Assembly (NCBI GenBank): GCA_002454195.1
Contig: DKIJ01000026.1
Coordinates: forward strand, 1 to 64,000
Reading direction: 5' to 3'
Source of the DNA: Flavobacterium sp. UBA6721
Lineage (GTDB): Bacteria > Bacteroidota > Bacteroidia > Flavobacteriales > Flavobacteriaceae
DNA length: 64,000 bases
Shown here: positions 42,286 through 50,182 of the stretch, piece by piece
How positions within the stretch are numbered: position 1 is the stretch's first letter
Layout of the letters: every line of letters starts with the position of its first letter
Notes under the pieces: model-generated
What the model was told of the DNA's origin: nothing
Database searches by the model: none
What the model saw: only the letters and a program-made list of their open reading frames with translations
Made by a program: the position numbers and the translations under genes

Positions 42286-43413
42286 TTAAAATCGAGTTGT
42301 AATACCTACGTTAATGGTGTAATCTGCAAATGCTGCGTCACCCTGAACATGAGTACCTGTGGTTACAGAATTTTCTTTGTCAGTAACACTTTGAGTACGG
42401 TTACGAACTACTGCAAATGGTACTGATGCAAACAAGACTACTTTTTTGTATTCATAGTTTACAGAAGGCTCTACTGACCAGATATATCCCGGACGACGGA
42501 AATCGCCACTGCCACCCACAAGATCATGAACAGGAATACCTTCTAATCGGGCACCAGCTGCTACAGACAATCCTTTTACTTGATTCACAGAATAGTTAAA
42601 ACCTGCTCTAAACATATATTGATCAGGTACACTCATAATAGCTTCATTTGCCAATCTTGAACTTAAAGTTTCTCTATAAGTTCTTGTTCCGTTTTGTTCT
42701 CTTGGGTTACTCAAGTAATAGAAGTTACCATACATGCCAAAATTATCTTTGAATTTATAGAATGTATTTAGTTCCAGAGTTATTCCAGTACCTCCATCGC
42801 CTAATTGTATAGATTGATCAACAGTACGTAATTCATTGGTTCCGTCAGGTCCTACATTATGAAAATAGTCTTTATAATTGTAATCTCCAGTAGCAAGTTT
42901 AAGACCTAATCCTAACTGGATATTGATTTTTTCGTTTTTTAGAGGGTCTAATAACCATCTGTATACTGCAAATCGGATATCACCTATTCCAAATGAACTT
43001 GTAGTGTTTCTTTCTCTTTTGACATAGGTTCCATTTACTAGCCCATGTTCATATAATGAAGATCTTACATTGTTTATAATTGGAATGTCTACCATTGCTG
43101 ACCAACGATTATTAATTATTCTTGTTAATGAAAGATCTACTATAGTTGAATAATTAATAACTTCTGTTCCTAGACTTAATCTTTCTTCGTTTTCTGTTGT
43201 TCCTGAAAAATGTCTAAAAGATCTAAAATATCGACTACCCGCTGTGAATTGCCATTGAGAAACATTGGTGCTGTCAGTATGTACCATCATGCAGCTTGTT
43301 GCATTACCTTTTATGGCCACACAACCTTGTGCAGTAATTGTTTTTGAAGAAATTAAGGCAAGAAATAATATGATGATATTTACTAAAATATGGTTTTGTG
43401 ATTTTATTTTCAT
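42286..43413 (-). CDS. Outer-membrane beta-barrel protein of unknown substrate
   Basis: A 375-residue protein with a signal peptide ending near residue 29 (SSKTITAQ). The mature N-terminus has two Cys (GCVAIKGNATSCMM) that may form a disulfide. The rest is barrel-like with aromatic girdle strands (WQFTAGSRYFRSFRHF, WSAMVDIPIINNV, GLGLKLATGDYNYKDYF, VLFASVPFAVVRNRT). It lies 69 bp upstream of the second barrel gene on the same strand, and is probably in one transcript with it and the haloperoxidase gene. Confidence 0.75.
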   Translation of the reverse strand: MKIKSQNHILVNIIILFLALISSKTITAQGCVAIKGNATSCMMVHTDSTNVSQWQFTAGSRYFRSFRHFSGTTENEERLSLGTEVINYSTIVDLSLTRIINNRWSAMVDIPIINNVRSSLYEHGLVNGTYVKRERNTTSSFGIGDIRFAVYRWLLDPLKNEKINIQLGLGLKLATGDYNYKDYFHNVGPDGTNELRTVDQSIQLGDGGTGITLELNTFYKFKDNFGMYGNFYYLSNPREQNGTRTYRETLSSRLANEAIMSVPDQYMFRAGFNYSVNQVKGLSVAAGARLEGIPVHDLVGGSGDFRRPGYIWSVEPSVNYEYKKVVLFASVPFAVVRNRTQSVTDKENSVTTGTHVQGDAAFADYTINVGITTRF

Positions 43414-43543
43414 GTATATAGGATTAAATAGTCCATTCCATGGAAAATCTTTCTCATAGTTAATATATGAGAGGATTAGTGTGTTTCTAACTCATTGGTA
43501 CACTCTAGTTGTGTTTGTTGTTTTTTAACAACAACATTGTGTG

Positions 43544-43567
43544 CCAAAATGTTAAGAAACATTTTGG
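43544..43567. repeat. Hairpin in the gap upstream of the barrel operon
   Basis: CCAAAATGTT (43544-43553), loop AAGA, AACATTTTGG (43558-43567) is a perfect stem. A second small dyad (TTGTTGTT and AACAACAA, about 43515-43534) precedes it. The rest of the 282-bp gap between the two minus-strand genes shows no ORF or clear promoter. Confidence 0.4.
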
Positions 43568-43695
43568 AATGATCTTGTAAATTGATTGAAATAGCTCATT
43601 TTGATTATCAATAAACTTAATAATCAGGTGTTATATGTCATTTCTCCGATATTTTCATCGCAGAATTTAAACATATAAGCATGGTGCAAAGTGGA

Positions 43696-44235
43696 TTAAG
43701 CTATTATAGGAGGAGTGTAATGAATTGTTAAGAATCCATCAAGTAAAACATTATTAGGGTTTGAATGCGATCTTATACTGTATGTGGCTATTAACGGTTT
43801 TGTTTCTAGCTCGTAATAATCATTAGAGATATAATCTTTAATGAAAGATTTCATCATTTTTTTTAATGGGCTATTACTTTTAGAGGACTCATTAAACAAT
43901 TGACTTGCAATAATATTTTTTGCTTCATTGCTAATCACCTCATTATGTTTATTTCTTAAATAATATAAACTTAAGATATTGTTTTTAATCCTTTTTTTAA
44001 ATATGTGATAACTTTTGTTTTCAATGGTTATGTTTTCATTGACATATTCAAAATCAGTGTCTTCGATAAAAGAATATAAAGAAGCATTGAGATGGATTAC
44101 CTTAAATGCTGATGTATCATTTTTTTCCATAGAGGCTACCCATGCTTGCTCCTCTTGTTGGGCAAACATCAGATAATATCCAAGTACATTGTAAAATAAT
44201 GTAGCGATTAGAAAAAGTGATGCAATTCTTTTCAT
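43696..44235 (-). CDS. Exported protein of unknown function
   Basis: A 179-residue protein with a hydrophobic N-terminus (MKRIASLFLIATLFYNVLGYYLMF) that is either a signal peptide or a membrane anchor. A mixed alpha/beta region rich in Ser/Asn/Lys follows, with no cysteine. It ends with a strand-rich segment (LLDGFLTIHYTPPIIA). I do not recognise a family. It is the most upstream member of the minus-strand group that includes the barrels and haloperoxidase, but the 282-bp gap leaves cotranscription open. Confidence 0.6.
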   Translation of the reverse strand: MKRIASLFLIATLFYNVLGYYLMFAQQEEQAWVASMEKNDTSAFKVIHLNASLYSFIEDTDFEYVNENITIENKSYHIFKKRIKNNILSLYYLRNKHNEVISNEAKNIIASQLFNESSKSNSPLKKMMKSFIKDYISNDYYELETKPLIATYSIRSHSNPNNVLLDGFLTIHYTPPIIA

Positions 44236-44461
44236 AGATGTCTAAAATAGAAAACTAATTTTAAGTTAAATGATTTTGATATAAAAACAGCGTAAAATCA
44301 AGTCGAAAAGGTTTTCGAAAATTGTATTTCCTTGGTTTGTGATTCCTTTTTTTGATTTAAGTATGATATAATTGGTAAAAATGATTCTGAACTAGAAATC
44401 GAAATCCTTAGTTCAAAAACAGAAACAATAAACCGTCATATTTTATCCCAAAAAAGTTGCT

Positions 44462-44469
44462 TATTTTTG
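44462..44469 (+). promoter_or_regulatory. -7 promoter element of bioF
   Basis: TATTTTTG matches TAnnTTTG and ends only 5 bp before ATG 44475, so the mRNA would begin at or next to the start codon. No TTG is seen 19 bp upstream. Confidence 0.45.
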
Positions 44470-44474
44470 GTGCT

Positions 44475-45629
44475 ATGAAAAAAATTCCCAAAAATCTTTC
44501 TAAGAAGCTTGAAATCCGTATGCAAAACAATGCATTGAGACAGTTGCCTTCAGAGAAAAAAAATATTGATTTTGCGTCCAATGACTATCTCGGATTATCT
44601 CAATCAGAAGCTGTTTTTCATGCAACCCATCAGTATTTAATTGAAAAGAAGAGGACTCAAAACGGGGCAACGGGTTCCCGATTGCTTTCGGGGAATCATA
44701 ATTTATATAGTATAACAGAAGATTTTATTAGCAACTTTCATCAAGTTGAAAGTGCGTTGATTTTCAATTCGGGTTATGATGCCAATGTTGGTTTCTTTAG
44801 TTCCGTTCCTCAAAAAGGCGATTTGATTCTATATGATGAACTATGTCATGCTTCCATTCGCGACGGAATCCAATTGTCTTATGCTAAAGCCTATAAATTC
44901 AATCACAATGATTTTGAAGATTTAGAAAAATTTATAGTTAAATTCCAATCTTCCAAATCCCAAATTCCAACAAACATTTACATTGTTACTGAGAGTGTTT
45001 TTTCAATGGATGGCGATACACCAAATTTGGAAGAATTAGTTCATTTATCTGAAAAGCACAATTGCTATTTAGTACTTGACGAAGCCCATGCTTTAGGCGT
45101 TTTTGGTGTAAATGGGACAGGATTGGTTCAGCAGTTTGGCTTACAGCATAAGGTTTTCGCCCGAATTATGACCTTCGGAAAAGGATTGGGATGTCATGGT
45201 GCAGCAGTTTTAGGTTCTGAAGATTTGAAAGAATATTTAGTCAATTTTGCCCGAAGTTTTATTTATACTACAGGACTTTCACCTCATTCTGTAGCAACAA
45301 TTTTAATTGCTTATCAGCATTTGGAAATCGAAAAGGAGAATATGCATTTGTTGAGAGAAAATATCATTCATTTTAATCAGCAAAAGAATTTATTTGGTTT
45401 GAAACCCATCTTCGTTCGAAGTAAATCGGCAATACAATCGGCGATTATTCCCGGAAATGAGAAAGTGAAATGGATTGCTAAGCAAATTCAAGATAAAGGT
45501 TTTGATGTGAAAGCGATTCTTTCGCCTACTGTTCCCGAAGGTCAGGAAAGACTTCGTTTTTGTTTACATGCTTTTAATTCGAAGGAAGAAATAACCTCAG
45601 TAATCACTACTCTTTTAAATCTTCTGTAA
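44475..45629 (+). CDS. bioF: 8-amino-7-oxononanoate synthase
   Basis: A 384-residue PLP enzyme from ATG 44475, condensing pimeloyl-ACP/CoA with alanine in biotin synthesis. Visible signatures are DFASNDYLGLSQ, NGATGSRLLSGNH, VESALIFNSGYDANVG, TESVFSMDGDTPN, VLDEAHALGVFG and the PLP-lysine segment MTFGKGLGCHGAAV. It is closely related to 2-amino-3-ketobutyrate ligase, but the biotin genes bioD and bioA about 3 kb downstream favour BioF. A TTG start at 44457 overlaps the promoter element and is rejected. Confidence 0.92.
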   Translation: MKKIPKNLSKKLEIRMQNNALRQLPSEKKNIDFASNDYLGLSQSEAVFHATHQYLIEKKRTQNGATGSRLLSGNHNLYSITEDFISNFHQVESALIFNSGYDANVGFFSSVPQKGDLILYDELCHASIRDGIQLSYAKAYKFNHNDFEDLEKFIVKFQSSKSQIPTNIYIVTESVFSMDGDTPNLEELVHLSEKHNCYLVLDEAHALGVFGVNGTGLVQQFGLQHKVFARIMTFGKGLGCHGAAVLGSEDLKEYLVNFARSFIYTTGLSPHSVATILIAYQHLEIEKENMHLLRENIIHFNQQKNLFGLKPIFVRSKSAIQSAIIPGNEKVKWIAKQIQDKGFDVKAILSPTVPEGQERLRFCLHAFNSKEEITSVITTLLNLL

Positions 45630-45701
45630 AATTTTTTTGATTTTTTTGTAACGTTTTTTGTGTTTGGAATACTTATTAGGTGTAAACAAAAAATTATAAA
45701 A

Positions 45702-46556
45702 ATGAAGAATATTTTAAAATCAGCTTTAATAGCAAGTTTAGTTTTAGTTGTAAATGTTGGGTTTGCACAAACCAACAAAGTTGAAAACTCATTACTTTGG
45801 GAAATTTCAGGAAATGGACTAAAAAAACCTTCTTATTTATTTGGAACCATTCATATGATGTGTGAAAATGATTTTGTTATCAAAGAAAAAGTGACAAAAG
45901 CATTTGATAAAACAGAAGAATTAGCATTAGAATTGGATTTTGATGATCCAATAGAATTACAAAACATGCAAAAATTAGCCGTTGCATCCGTTCCATTGTC
46001 TCAAGCATTAACAAAGGAAGAATATTCAAAATTAGAAGCCTTACTCAAAAATACATTTTCATTGAATATTAAAGATTATGAAAATTATAATTTAATAGGC
46101 TTGATGAGTGTTGTTTTGATGAAGGAATTGAATTGTCCTCCAAAAATGTATGAATTTGAATTTCTGAAAATGGGAATGCAACGTAAAAGCATCATTCATG
46201 GGATGGAAAAAGTAGACGATCAAATTAAAGCCTTTGCTAATGCTTATGATAATAAGGAATTTATTGAACAGTTAGCATTATATGATAGTACTCCTTTTAA
46301 TGAACTGGTTGGTATTTATAAAAAAGAAGATCTAAACCAACTTTTTAGTTTGTCTACGGATAAAAAATATATGGATAAAGAAGAGCAAAATTTCATGTTA
46401 GATTCCAGAAATAAAAAATGGATTACTAAAATGCCTGAAATGATGCAACAGCATAGTGTTTTCTTTGCGGTGGGTGCTGCACACTTACCAGGTGATAATG
46501 GATTAATTAATTTATTGCGCCAAGCGGGATATACCGTAACCTCTATCAAAAATTAG
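45702..46556 (+). CDS. TraB/GumN family exported protein
   Basis: A 284-residue protein from ATG 45702, with a signal peptide (MKNILKSALIASLVLVVNVGFAQ). The TraB/GumN domain is marked by the N-terminal GLKKPSYLFGTIHMMCEND and the C-terminal FFAVGAAHLPGDNGLINLLRQAGYTVTSI, which bring the conserved histidines together. Relatives include eukaryotic TIKI proteases, but most bacterial members are of unknown function. It is followed after 5 bp by an ECF sigma gene, so the exported protein, sigma factor and membrane protein form one operon. Confidence 0.88.
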   Translation: MKNILKSALIASLVLVVNVGFAQTNKVENSLLWEISGNGLKKPSYLFGTIHMMCENDFVIKEKVTKAFDKTEELALELDFDDPIELQNMQKLAVASVPLSQALTKEEYSKLEALLKNTFSLNIKDYENYNLIGLMSVVLMKELNCPPKMYEFEFLKMGMQRKSIIHGMEKVDDQIKAFANAYDNKEFIEQLALYDSTPFNELVGIYKKEDLNQLFSLSTDKKYMDKEEQNFMLDSRNKKWITKMPEMMQQHSVFFAVGAAHLPGDNGLINLLRQAGYTVTSIKN

Positions 46557-46561
46557 TCGTT

Positions 46562-47065
46562 TTGAAAGTTAAAGAACAAGCATTTTTAGATCGGATAGAA
46601 CAGCATAAAGGAATTCTTTTTAAAGTTTCCAAAATGTACATGGATAATAAAGCCGATCAGGAGGATTTGTTTCAAGAAATTGTTTGTCAGTTGTGGAAAG
46701 CTTTTGATTCGTTTAAAGGTGATAGCCAATTTTCTACTTGGATGTATCGTGTTGCTATCAATACTGCAATCGTATTCTTAAAAAAGGAAAAACGGAAAGT
46801 GGATAAATATGAATTATCTTCTACCAATATTCGTGAGGATGAAAGCGATGTTGATGAAAAAGAAAAACAAATTGAACTTTTTTATAAAGCAGTTCAACAA
46901 CTCGAAAAAATTGATAAAGCCATTATTTTCTATCAACTGGAAGGGTTTTCCCATAGAGAGATTGGGGAAAGTTTAGGAATCTCCGAGGGGAATGCCAGAG
47001 TAAAATTAAATAGAGCAAAAGAAAAATTAAAAGAAATAATAAAAAATCAAGGATATGGATTTTAA
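46562..47065 (+). CDS. ECF-type RNA polymerase sigma factor
   Basis: A 167-residue group 4 sigma factor. Region 2 spans about residues 20-85, with DQEDLFQEIVCQLWKAFDSF and the -10-recognition segment FSTWMYRVAINTAIVFLKKEKRK. Region 4 spans about 115-160, with the HTH GFSHREIGESLGISEGNARVKLNRAKEKLK. A TTG at 46562 is used as the start because no ATG precedes region 2 in this frame. It overlaps the next gene, for a probable membrane anti-sigma protein, by 11 bp. Confidence 0.9.
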   Translation: MKVKEQAFLDRIEQHKGILFKVSKMYMDNKADQEDLFQEIVCQLWKAFDSFKGDSQFSTWMYRVAINTAIVFLKKEKRKVDKYELSSTNIREDESDVDEKEKQIELFYKAVQQLEKIDKAIIFYQLEGFSHREIGESLGISEGNARVKLNRAKEKLKEIIKNQGYGF

Positions 47066-47666
47066 CGATATACAAAATGCTTGGAATAATGATAAGAATG
47101 AAAATATCAAACTTCCAGAAAATTTAGAAAAAATTCAATCGGCTAATACACCTTTGGAAAAGATTCGAAAGAACTTGAAAAATGAGTTTTACATGCAGGT
47201 ACTTTCTATTGTGTTTGTTGGTTTTGTGCCATTCTTTGGAGGTCTTCCTCAGTCAATGGTTACTCCCTTTTATTTGTTGTTTAGTATGTTTGTAGCAGTG
47301 AGTATTTATTATCTGGTAAAATTGTTTTTGTTTTACAAAAGACTCAATAGGGTTACATTAAACACTAAGGATAGTTTGTATGAAACGTATTTTGACATTC
47401 GATTGAATATGGAATTGTATAAAACATTTGGGTTTGCATTAACGCCATTCTTGGTTTTATATTTATTAGGTTATTTCTATTTTGAAATGTCTAAACATCA
47501 AACAATAGTGTTTACTAATTTGCAAAATACTCATCTAATAGGAATGTTTATTGTTATTGCGTTTAGTATTTTGTTTATGGGTATAGTTTTAGAATGGTGG
47601 GTGCATTATTTCTATGGAAAATATGCTAAAGAAATTAGGAAAGTTTTAGATGAATTAAAAGAATAA
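47055..47666 (+). CDS. Four-helix membrane protein, probable anti-sigma partner
   Basis: A 203-residue protein. A cytosolic N-terminal segment of about 45 residues (MDFNDIQNAWNNDKNENIKL) is followed by four hydrophobic helices at about 48-64, 69-92, 120-143 and 158-182, and a charged C-terminus. No zinc-binding HxxxCxxC motif of classical anti-sigma factors is present. The 11-bp overlap with the ECF sigma gene and the membrane topology suggest that it holds the sigma factor at the membrane. This is inference, as the sequence matches no anti-sigma family I recognise. Confidence 0.7.
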   Translation: MDFNDIQNAWNNDKNENIKLPENLEKIQSANTPLEKIRKNLKNEFYMQVLSIVFVGFVPFFGGLPQSMVTPFYLLFSMFVAVSIYYLVKLFLFYKRLNRVTLNTKDSLYETYFDIRLNMELYKTFGFALTPFLVLYLLGYFYFEMSKHQTIVFTNLQNTHLIGMFIVIAFSILFMGIVLEWWVHYFYGKYAKEIRKVLDELKE

Positions 47667-47671
47667 AAATT

Positions 47672-47698
47672 AGCCCGTCAATCTTGATGGGCTTTTTC
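47672..47698 (+). terminator. Terminator after the sigma operon
   Basis: AGCCCGTCAA (47672-47681), loop TC, TTGATGGGCT (47684-47693) with one wobble, then a T-run on the plus strand. It closes the TraB, sigma and membrane protein operon. Confidence 0.85.
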
Positions 47699-47737
47699 AT
47701 TACTAAACATTATTTATTTAGTAATTTAGTGCCACTT

Positions 47738-48148
47738 ATGGAAGAAACAAAATTTAAAGAAATTGCCAACTATCAATATAGCTCGGAAGCTCTAATTTTT
47801 AAAGGGAAATTAGAGTCGGAAGGTATTGAGGTTTATTTAATAGATAATAATATTATTGATGCTAATCCTTTGTATAGTACCGCTGTGGGAGGGGTGAAGC
47901 TTCTGGTTTCTGAACAAGACTTTGCTAAAGCAAAGGAAATCCTTTCTCAGGTTTCTGAGTATTCTTTAGATGATCAAAATGAATTGATGAAATGCCCAAA
48001 ATGTGGAACTCCACAAATTAATATGGTCACTTCAATAAAAAGTTTTAAATCTTTATTCGTTTATGTTATATCAATTTTAATTGGATTTATCCCGTTTTAT
48101 TCGAAACATAAATACAAATGCAATAGCTGCAATTTTGAATTTGATTAA
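47738..48148 (+). CDS. DUF2007 domain protein with C-terminal zinc ribbon
   Basis: A 136-residue protein from ATG 47738; an earlier in-frame ATG lies in the preceding terminator region and is not used. Residues 6 to about 75 are a DUF2007 ferredoxin-like domain (FKGKLESEGIEVYLIDNN, then VGGVKLLVSEQDFAKAKEIL), similar to the signal-transducer domain family. The C-terminal part has two CxxC pairs (CPKCGTPQ and CNSCNFEFD) separated by a hydrophobic helix, so a membrane-anchored zinc ribbon is likely. It stands alone between two operons. The function is unknown. Confidence 0.78.
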   Translation: MEETKFKEIANYQYSSEALIFKGKLESEGIEVYLIDNNIIDANPLYSTAVGGVKLLVSEQDFAKAKEILSQVSEYSLDDQNELMKCPKCGTPQINMVTSIKSFKSLFVYVISILIGFIPFYSKHKYKCNSCNFEFD

Positions 48149-48175
48149 TTGAACTGTTGCCTAAAAGTTAATTTG

Positions 48176-48206
48176 TTGGGTACTTAAACTTTCTTTACGA
48201 CCTTTG
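48176..48206 (+). promoter_or_regulatory. Candidate promoter of bioD-bioA-ketoacyl synthase
   Basis: TTG (48176-48178), 20 bp, then GACCTTTG (48199-48206), which has one mismatch to TAnnTTTG. The predicted start near 48211 is 12 nt before ATG 48223. Confidence 0.4.
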
Positions 48207-48222
48207 TGCCCAAATATAAACT

Positions 48223-48843
48223 ATGAAATTATTTATTACTGGAATCGGTACTGATGTGGGTAAAACCATAGCTTCGGCAATTATAACAGAAGCTTTAGAG
48301 GCTGATTATTGGAAACCTATTCAGGCAGGCGATTTGGCCACTTCAGACAGTCATAAGATTAAAGCGTATTTATCGAATGAAAATACCGTAATTCACCCAA
48401 ACAGCTATGCTTTGAATACTCCGGCGAGTCCACATCTGGCTGCCGAATTGGATAATGTGCTTATTGATATTAATCAAATTATTGAGCCTGTAACAGAAAA
48501 TCATTTGGTGATAGAAGGAGCAGGAGGAATTTTTGTGCCCATAAATGATACAGAAACTATTGTTGATTTGATTCAGCCAGATTATAAAGTAATCGTGGTT
48601 TCCCGTCATTATTTAGGCAGTATCAATCATACTTTGTTGACTATCGAAGCTTTGCAAAGTCGAAAAATTACTATTGCGGGTATACTCTTTAACGGAAAGG
48701 AAAATCAAGCAACTGAATCTGTAATTTTGAAAAAAACAGGAATCAATTGCATTGGAAGAATCGAGGAAGAGCCTTATTTTGATCAAAATGTAATTCGTGA
48801 ATATGCCGATTTGTTTCGAGACGAGCTGTTGAAACTTCAATAG
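48223..48843 (+). CDS. bioD: Dethiobiotin synthetase
   Basis: A 206-residue ATP-dependent enzyme that closes the ureido ring to make dethiobiotin. The N-terminal P-loop FITGIGTDVGKT is at residues 4-15, followed by WKPIQAGD (substrate lysine and Gln). The second motif LVIEGAGGIFVPI near residue 98 gives the Mg-binding Glu. The length is slightly short but normal for flavobacteria. It lies 40 bp before bioA, whose product is its substrate. Confidence 0.94.
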   Translation: MKLFITGIGTDVGKTIASAIITEALEADYWKPIQAGDLATSDSHKIKAYLSNENTVIHPNSYALNTPASPHLAAELDNVLIDINQIIEPVTENHLVIEGAGGIFVPINDTETIVDLIQPDYKVIVVSRHYLGSINHTLLTIEALQSRKITIAGILFNGKENQATESVILKKTGINCIGRIEEEPYFDQNVIREYADLFRDELLKLQ

Positions 48844-48883
48844 CGATTTCAAAAATCAATAGCAATTTCAAATCTGAACTCAA

Positions 48884-50155
48884 ATGAACTTAACAGAAAA
48901 AGACAGCCAATATCTTTGGCATCCTTATACTCAACATAAAACAGCTCAATTACCGATTGCAATTACTAGAGGTGAAGGTGCTTTGCTTTGGGATGAAAAT
49001 AACAAGGAATATATTGATGCGATTGCATCTTGGTGGGTAAATCCATATGGTCATTCCAATCGTTTTATTGCCGATAAGATTTACAAGCAATTAACTACCT
49101 TAGAACACGTTCTTTTTGGAGGTTTTACACACGAACCTGCTATTCAGGTGGCAGAGCAATTGATGAAAATGTTGCTAAAGAATCAACAGAAAATTTTCTT
49201 TTCAGATAATGGTTCGACTTCGGTGGAAGTAGCAATAAAAGTGGCTTTACAGTATTTTTATAATAAAGGCGAGAAACGTACAACTGTTATTGCATTTGAA
49301 GATGCCTTTCATGGGGATACTTTTGCAGCGATGGCAGCTAGCGGAATTTCGTTTTATACTCAGGCTTTTCAAGGAATGTTTATCGATGTGGTTCGTATTC
49401 CGGTACCTGTGAAAGGGAAAGAACAAGTTAGTTTTGATACTTTAAAAAAAGTAATACAAGAAAAGCAATGTGCGGCATTTATTTTTGAGCCTTTGGTTCA
49501 AGGTGCTGCCGGAATGGTGATGTATGAGGCTGAAGCTTTGGATAAGTTAATTAAAATTTGTCAGGAAAATAAAGTGTTGACCATTGCCGATGAAGTAATG
49601 ACCGGTTTTGGAAAAACGGGTAAAACCTTTGCAATGGATTATGCTCAGGAAATGCCAGATATGATGTGTTTGTCAAAGGCTTTGACAGCGGGAACTATCC
49701 CAATGGCGATTACCACTTTTACTCAGGAAATATTTGATGCTTTTTATGATGACGATATCAATAAAGCCTTGTTTCACGGACATACTTTTACCGGAAATCC
49801 TACCGGTTGTGCAGCGGCTTTAGCCAGTTTTGAATTGTTGCAAACTCCAGAAATGCAGGAGAATATAATTCGAATAAATAAAAGACATTTGGCATTTCAG
49901 GAATATATTAAAAATCATCCTAAAGTAACCGCAACTCGCGTTTTAGGAACCATTTTTGCTTTAGATATAAAGAAAGAAAACGAGGAAACCTATTATGGTA
50001 CTATGCGAACCAAACTCTATAATTTCTTTATCGAAAACGGGGTGATTTTACGCCCAGTTGGGAATATCGTTTATATTTTACCACCTTATATCATGACCGA
50101 TGCCCAATTGCAAAAAGTATATGATGTAGTCGAAAAAGCATTGGAAATAGTTTAA
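48884..50155 (+). CDS. bioA: Adenosylmethionine-8-amino-7-oxononanoate aminotransferase
   Basis: A 423-residue class III PLP aminotransferase. It takes the product of BioF to 7,8-diaminononanoate using S-adenosylmethionine as amino donor. Signatures are LWHPYTQHKT near residue 12, the ASWWVNPYGHS motif, FFSDNGSTSVEVA, the PLP-Asp motif TIADEVMTGFGKTGK and the PLP-Lys in CLSKALTAGTIP. The length is typical. It lies between bioD and the ketoacyl synthase gene on one strand, and is probably cotranscribed with both. Confidence 0.95.
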   Translation: MNLTEKDSQYLWHPYTQHKTAQLPIAITRGEGALLWDENNKEYIDAIASWWVNPYGHSNRFIADKIYKQLTTLEHVLFGGFTHEPAIQVAEQLMKMLLKNQQKIFFSDNGSTSVEVAIKVALQYFYNKGEKRTTVIAFEDAFHGDTFAAMAASGISFYTQAFQGMFIDVVRIPVPVKGKEQVSFDTLKKVIQEKQCAAFIFEPLVQGAAGMVMYEAEALDKLIKICQENKVLTIADEVMTGFGKTGKTFAMDYAQEMPDMMCLSKALTAGTIPMAITTFTQEIFDAFYDDDINKALFHGHTFTGNPTGCAAALASFELLQTPEMQENIIRINKRHLAFQEYIKNHPKVTATRVLGTIFALDIKKENEETYYGTMRTKLYNFFIENGVILRPVGNIVYILPPYIMTDAQLQKVYDVVEKALEIV

Positions 50156-50182
50156 TTTTACAGCTCAATAAATATTTAGGAT

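Noticed and set aside
44940..44970. TTCCAAATCCCAAATTCCAA-like phrase inside bioF resembling the atpD-atpC hairpin
   Set aside because: It lies within conserved coding sequence and has no complementary arm nearby, so it is a chance resemblance.
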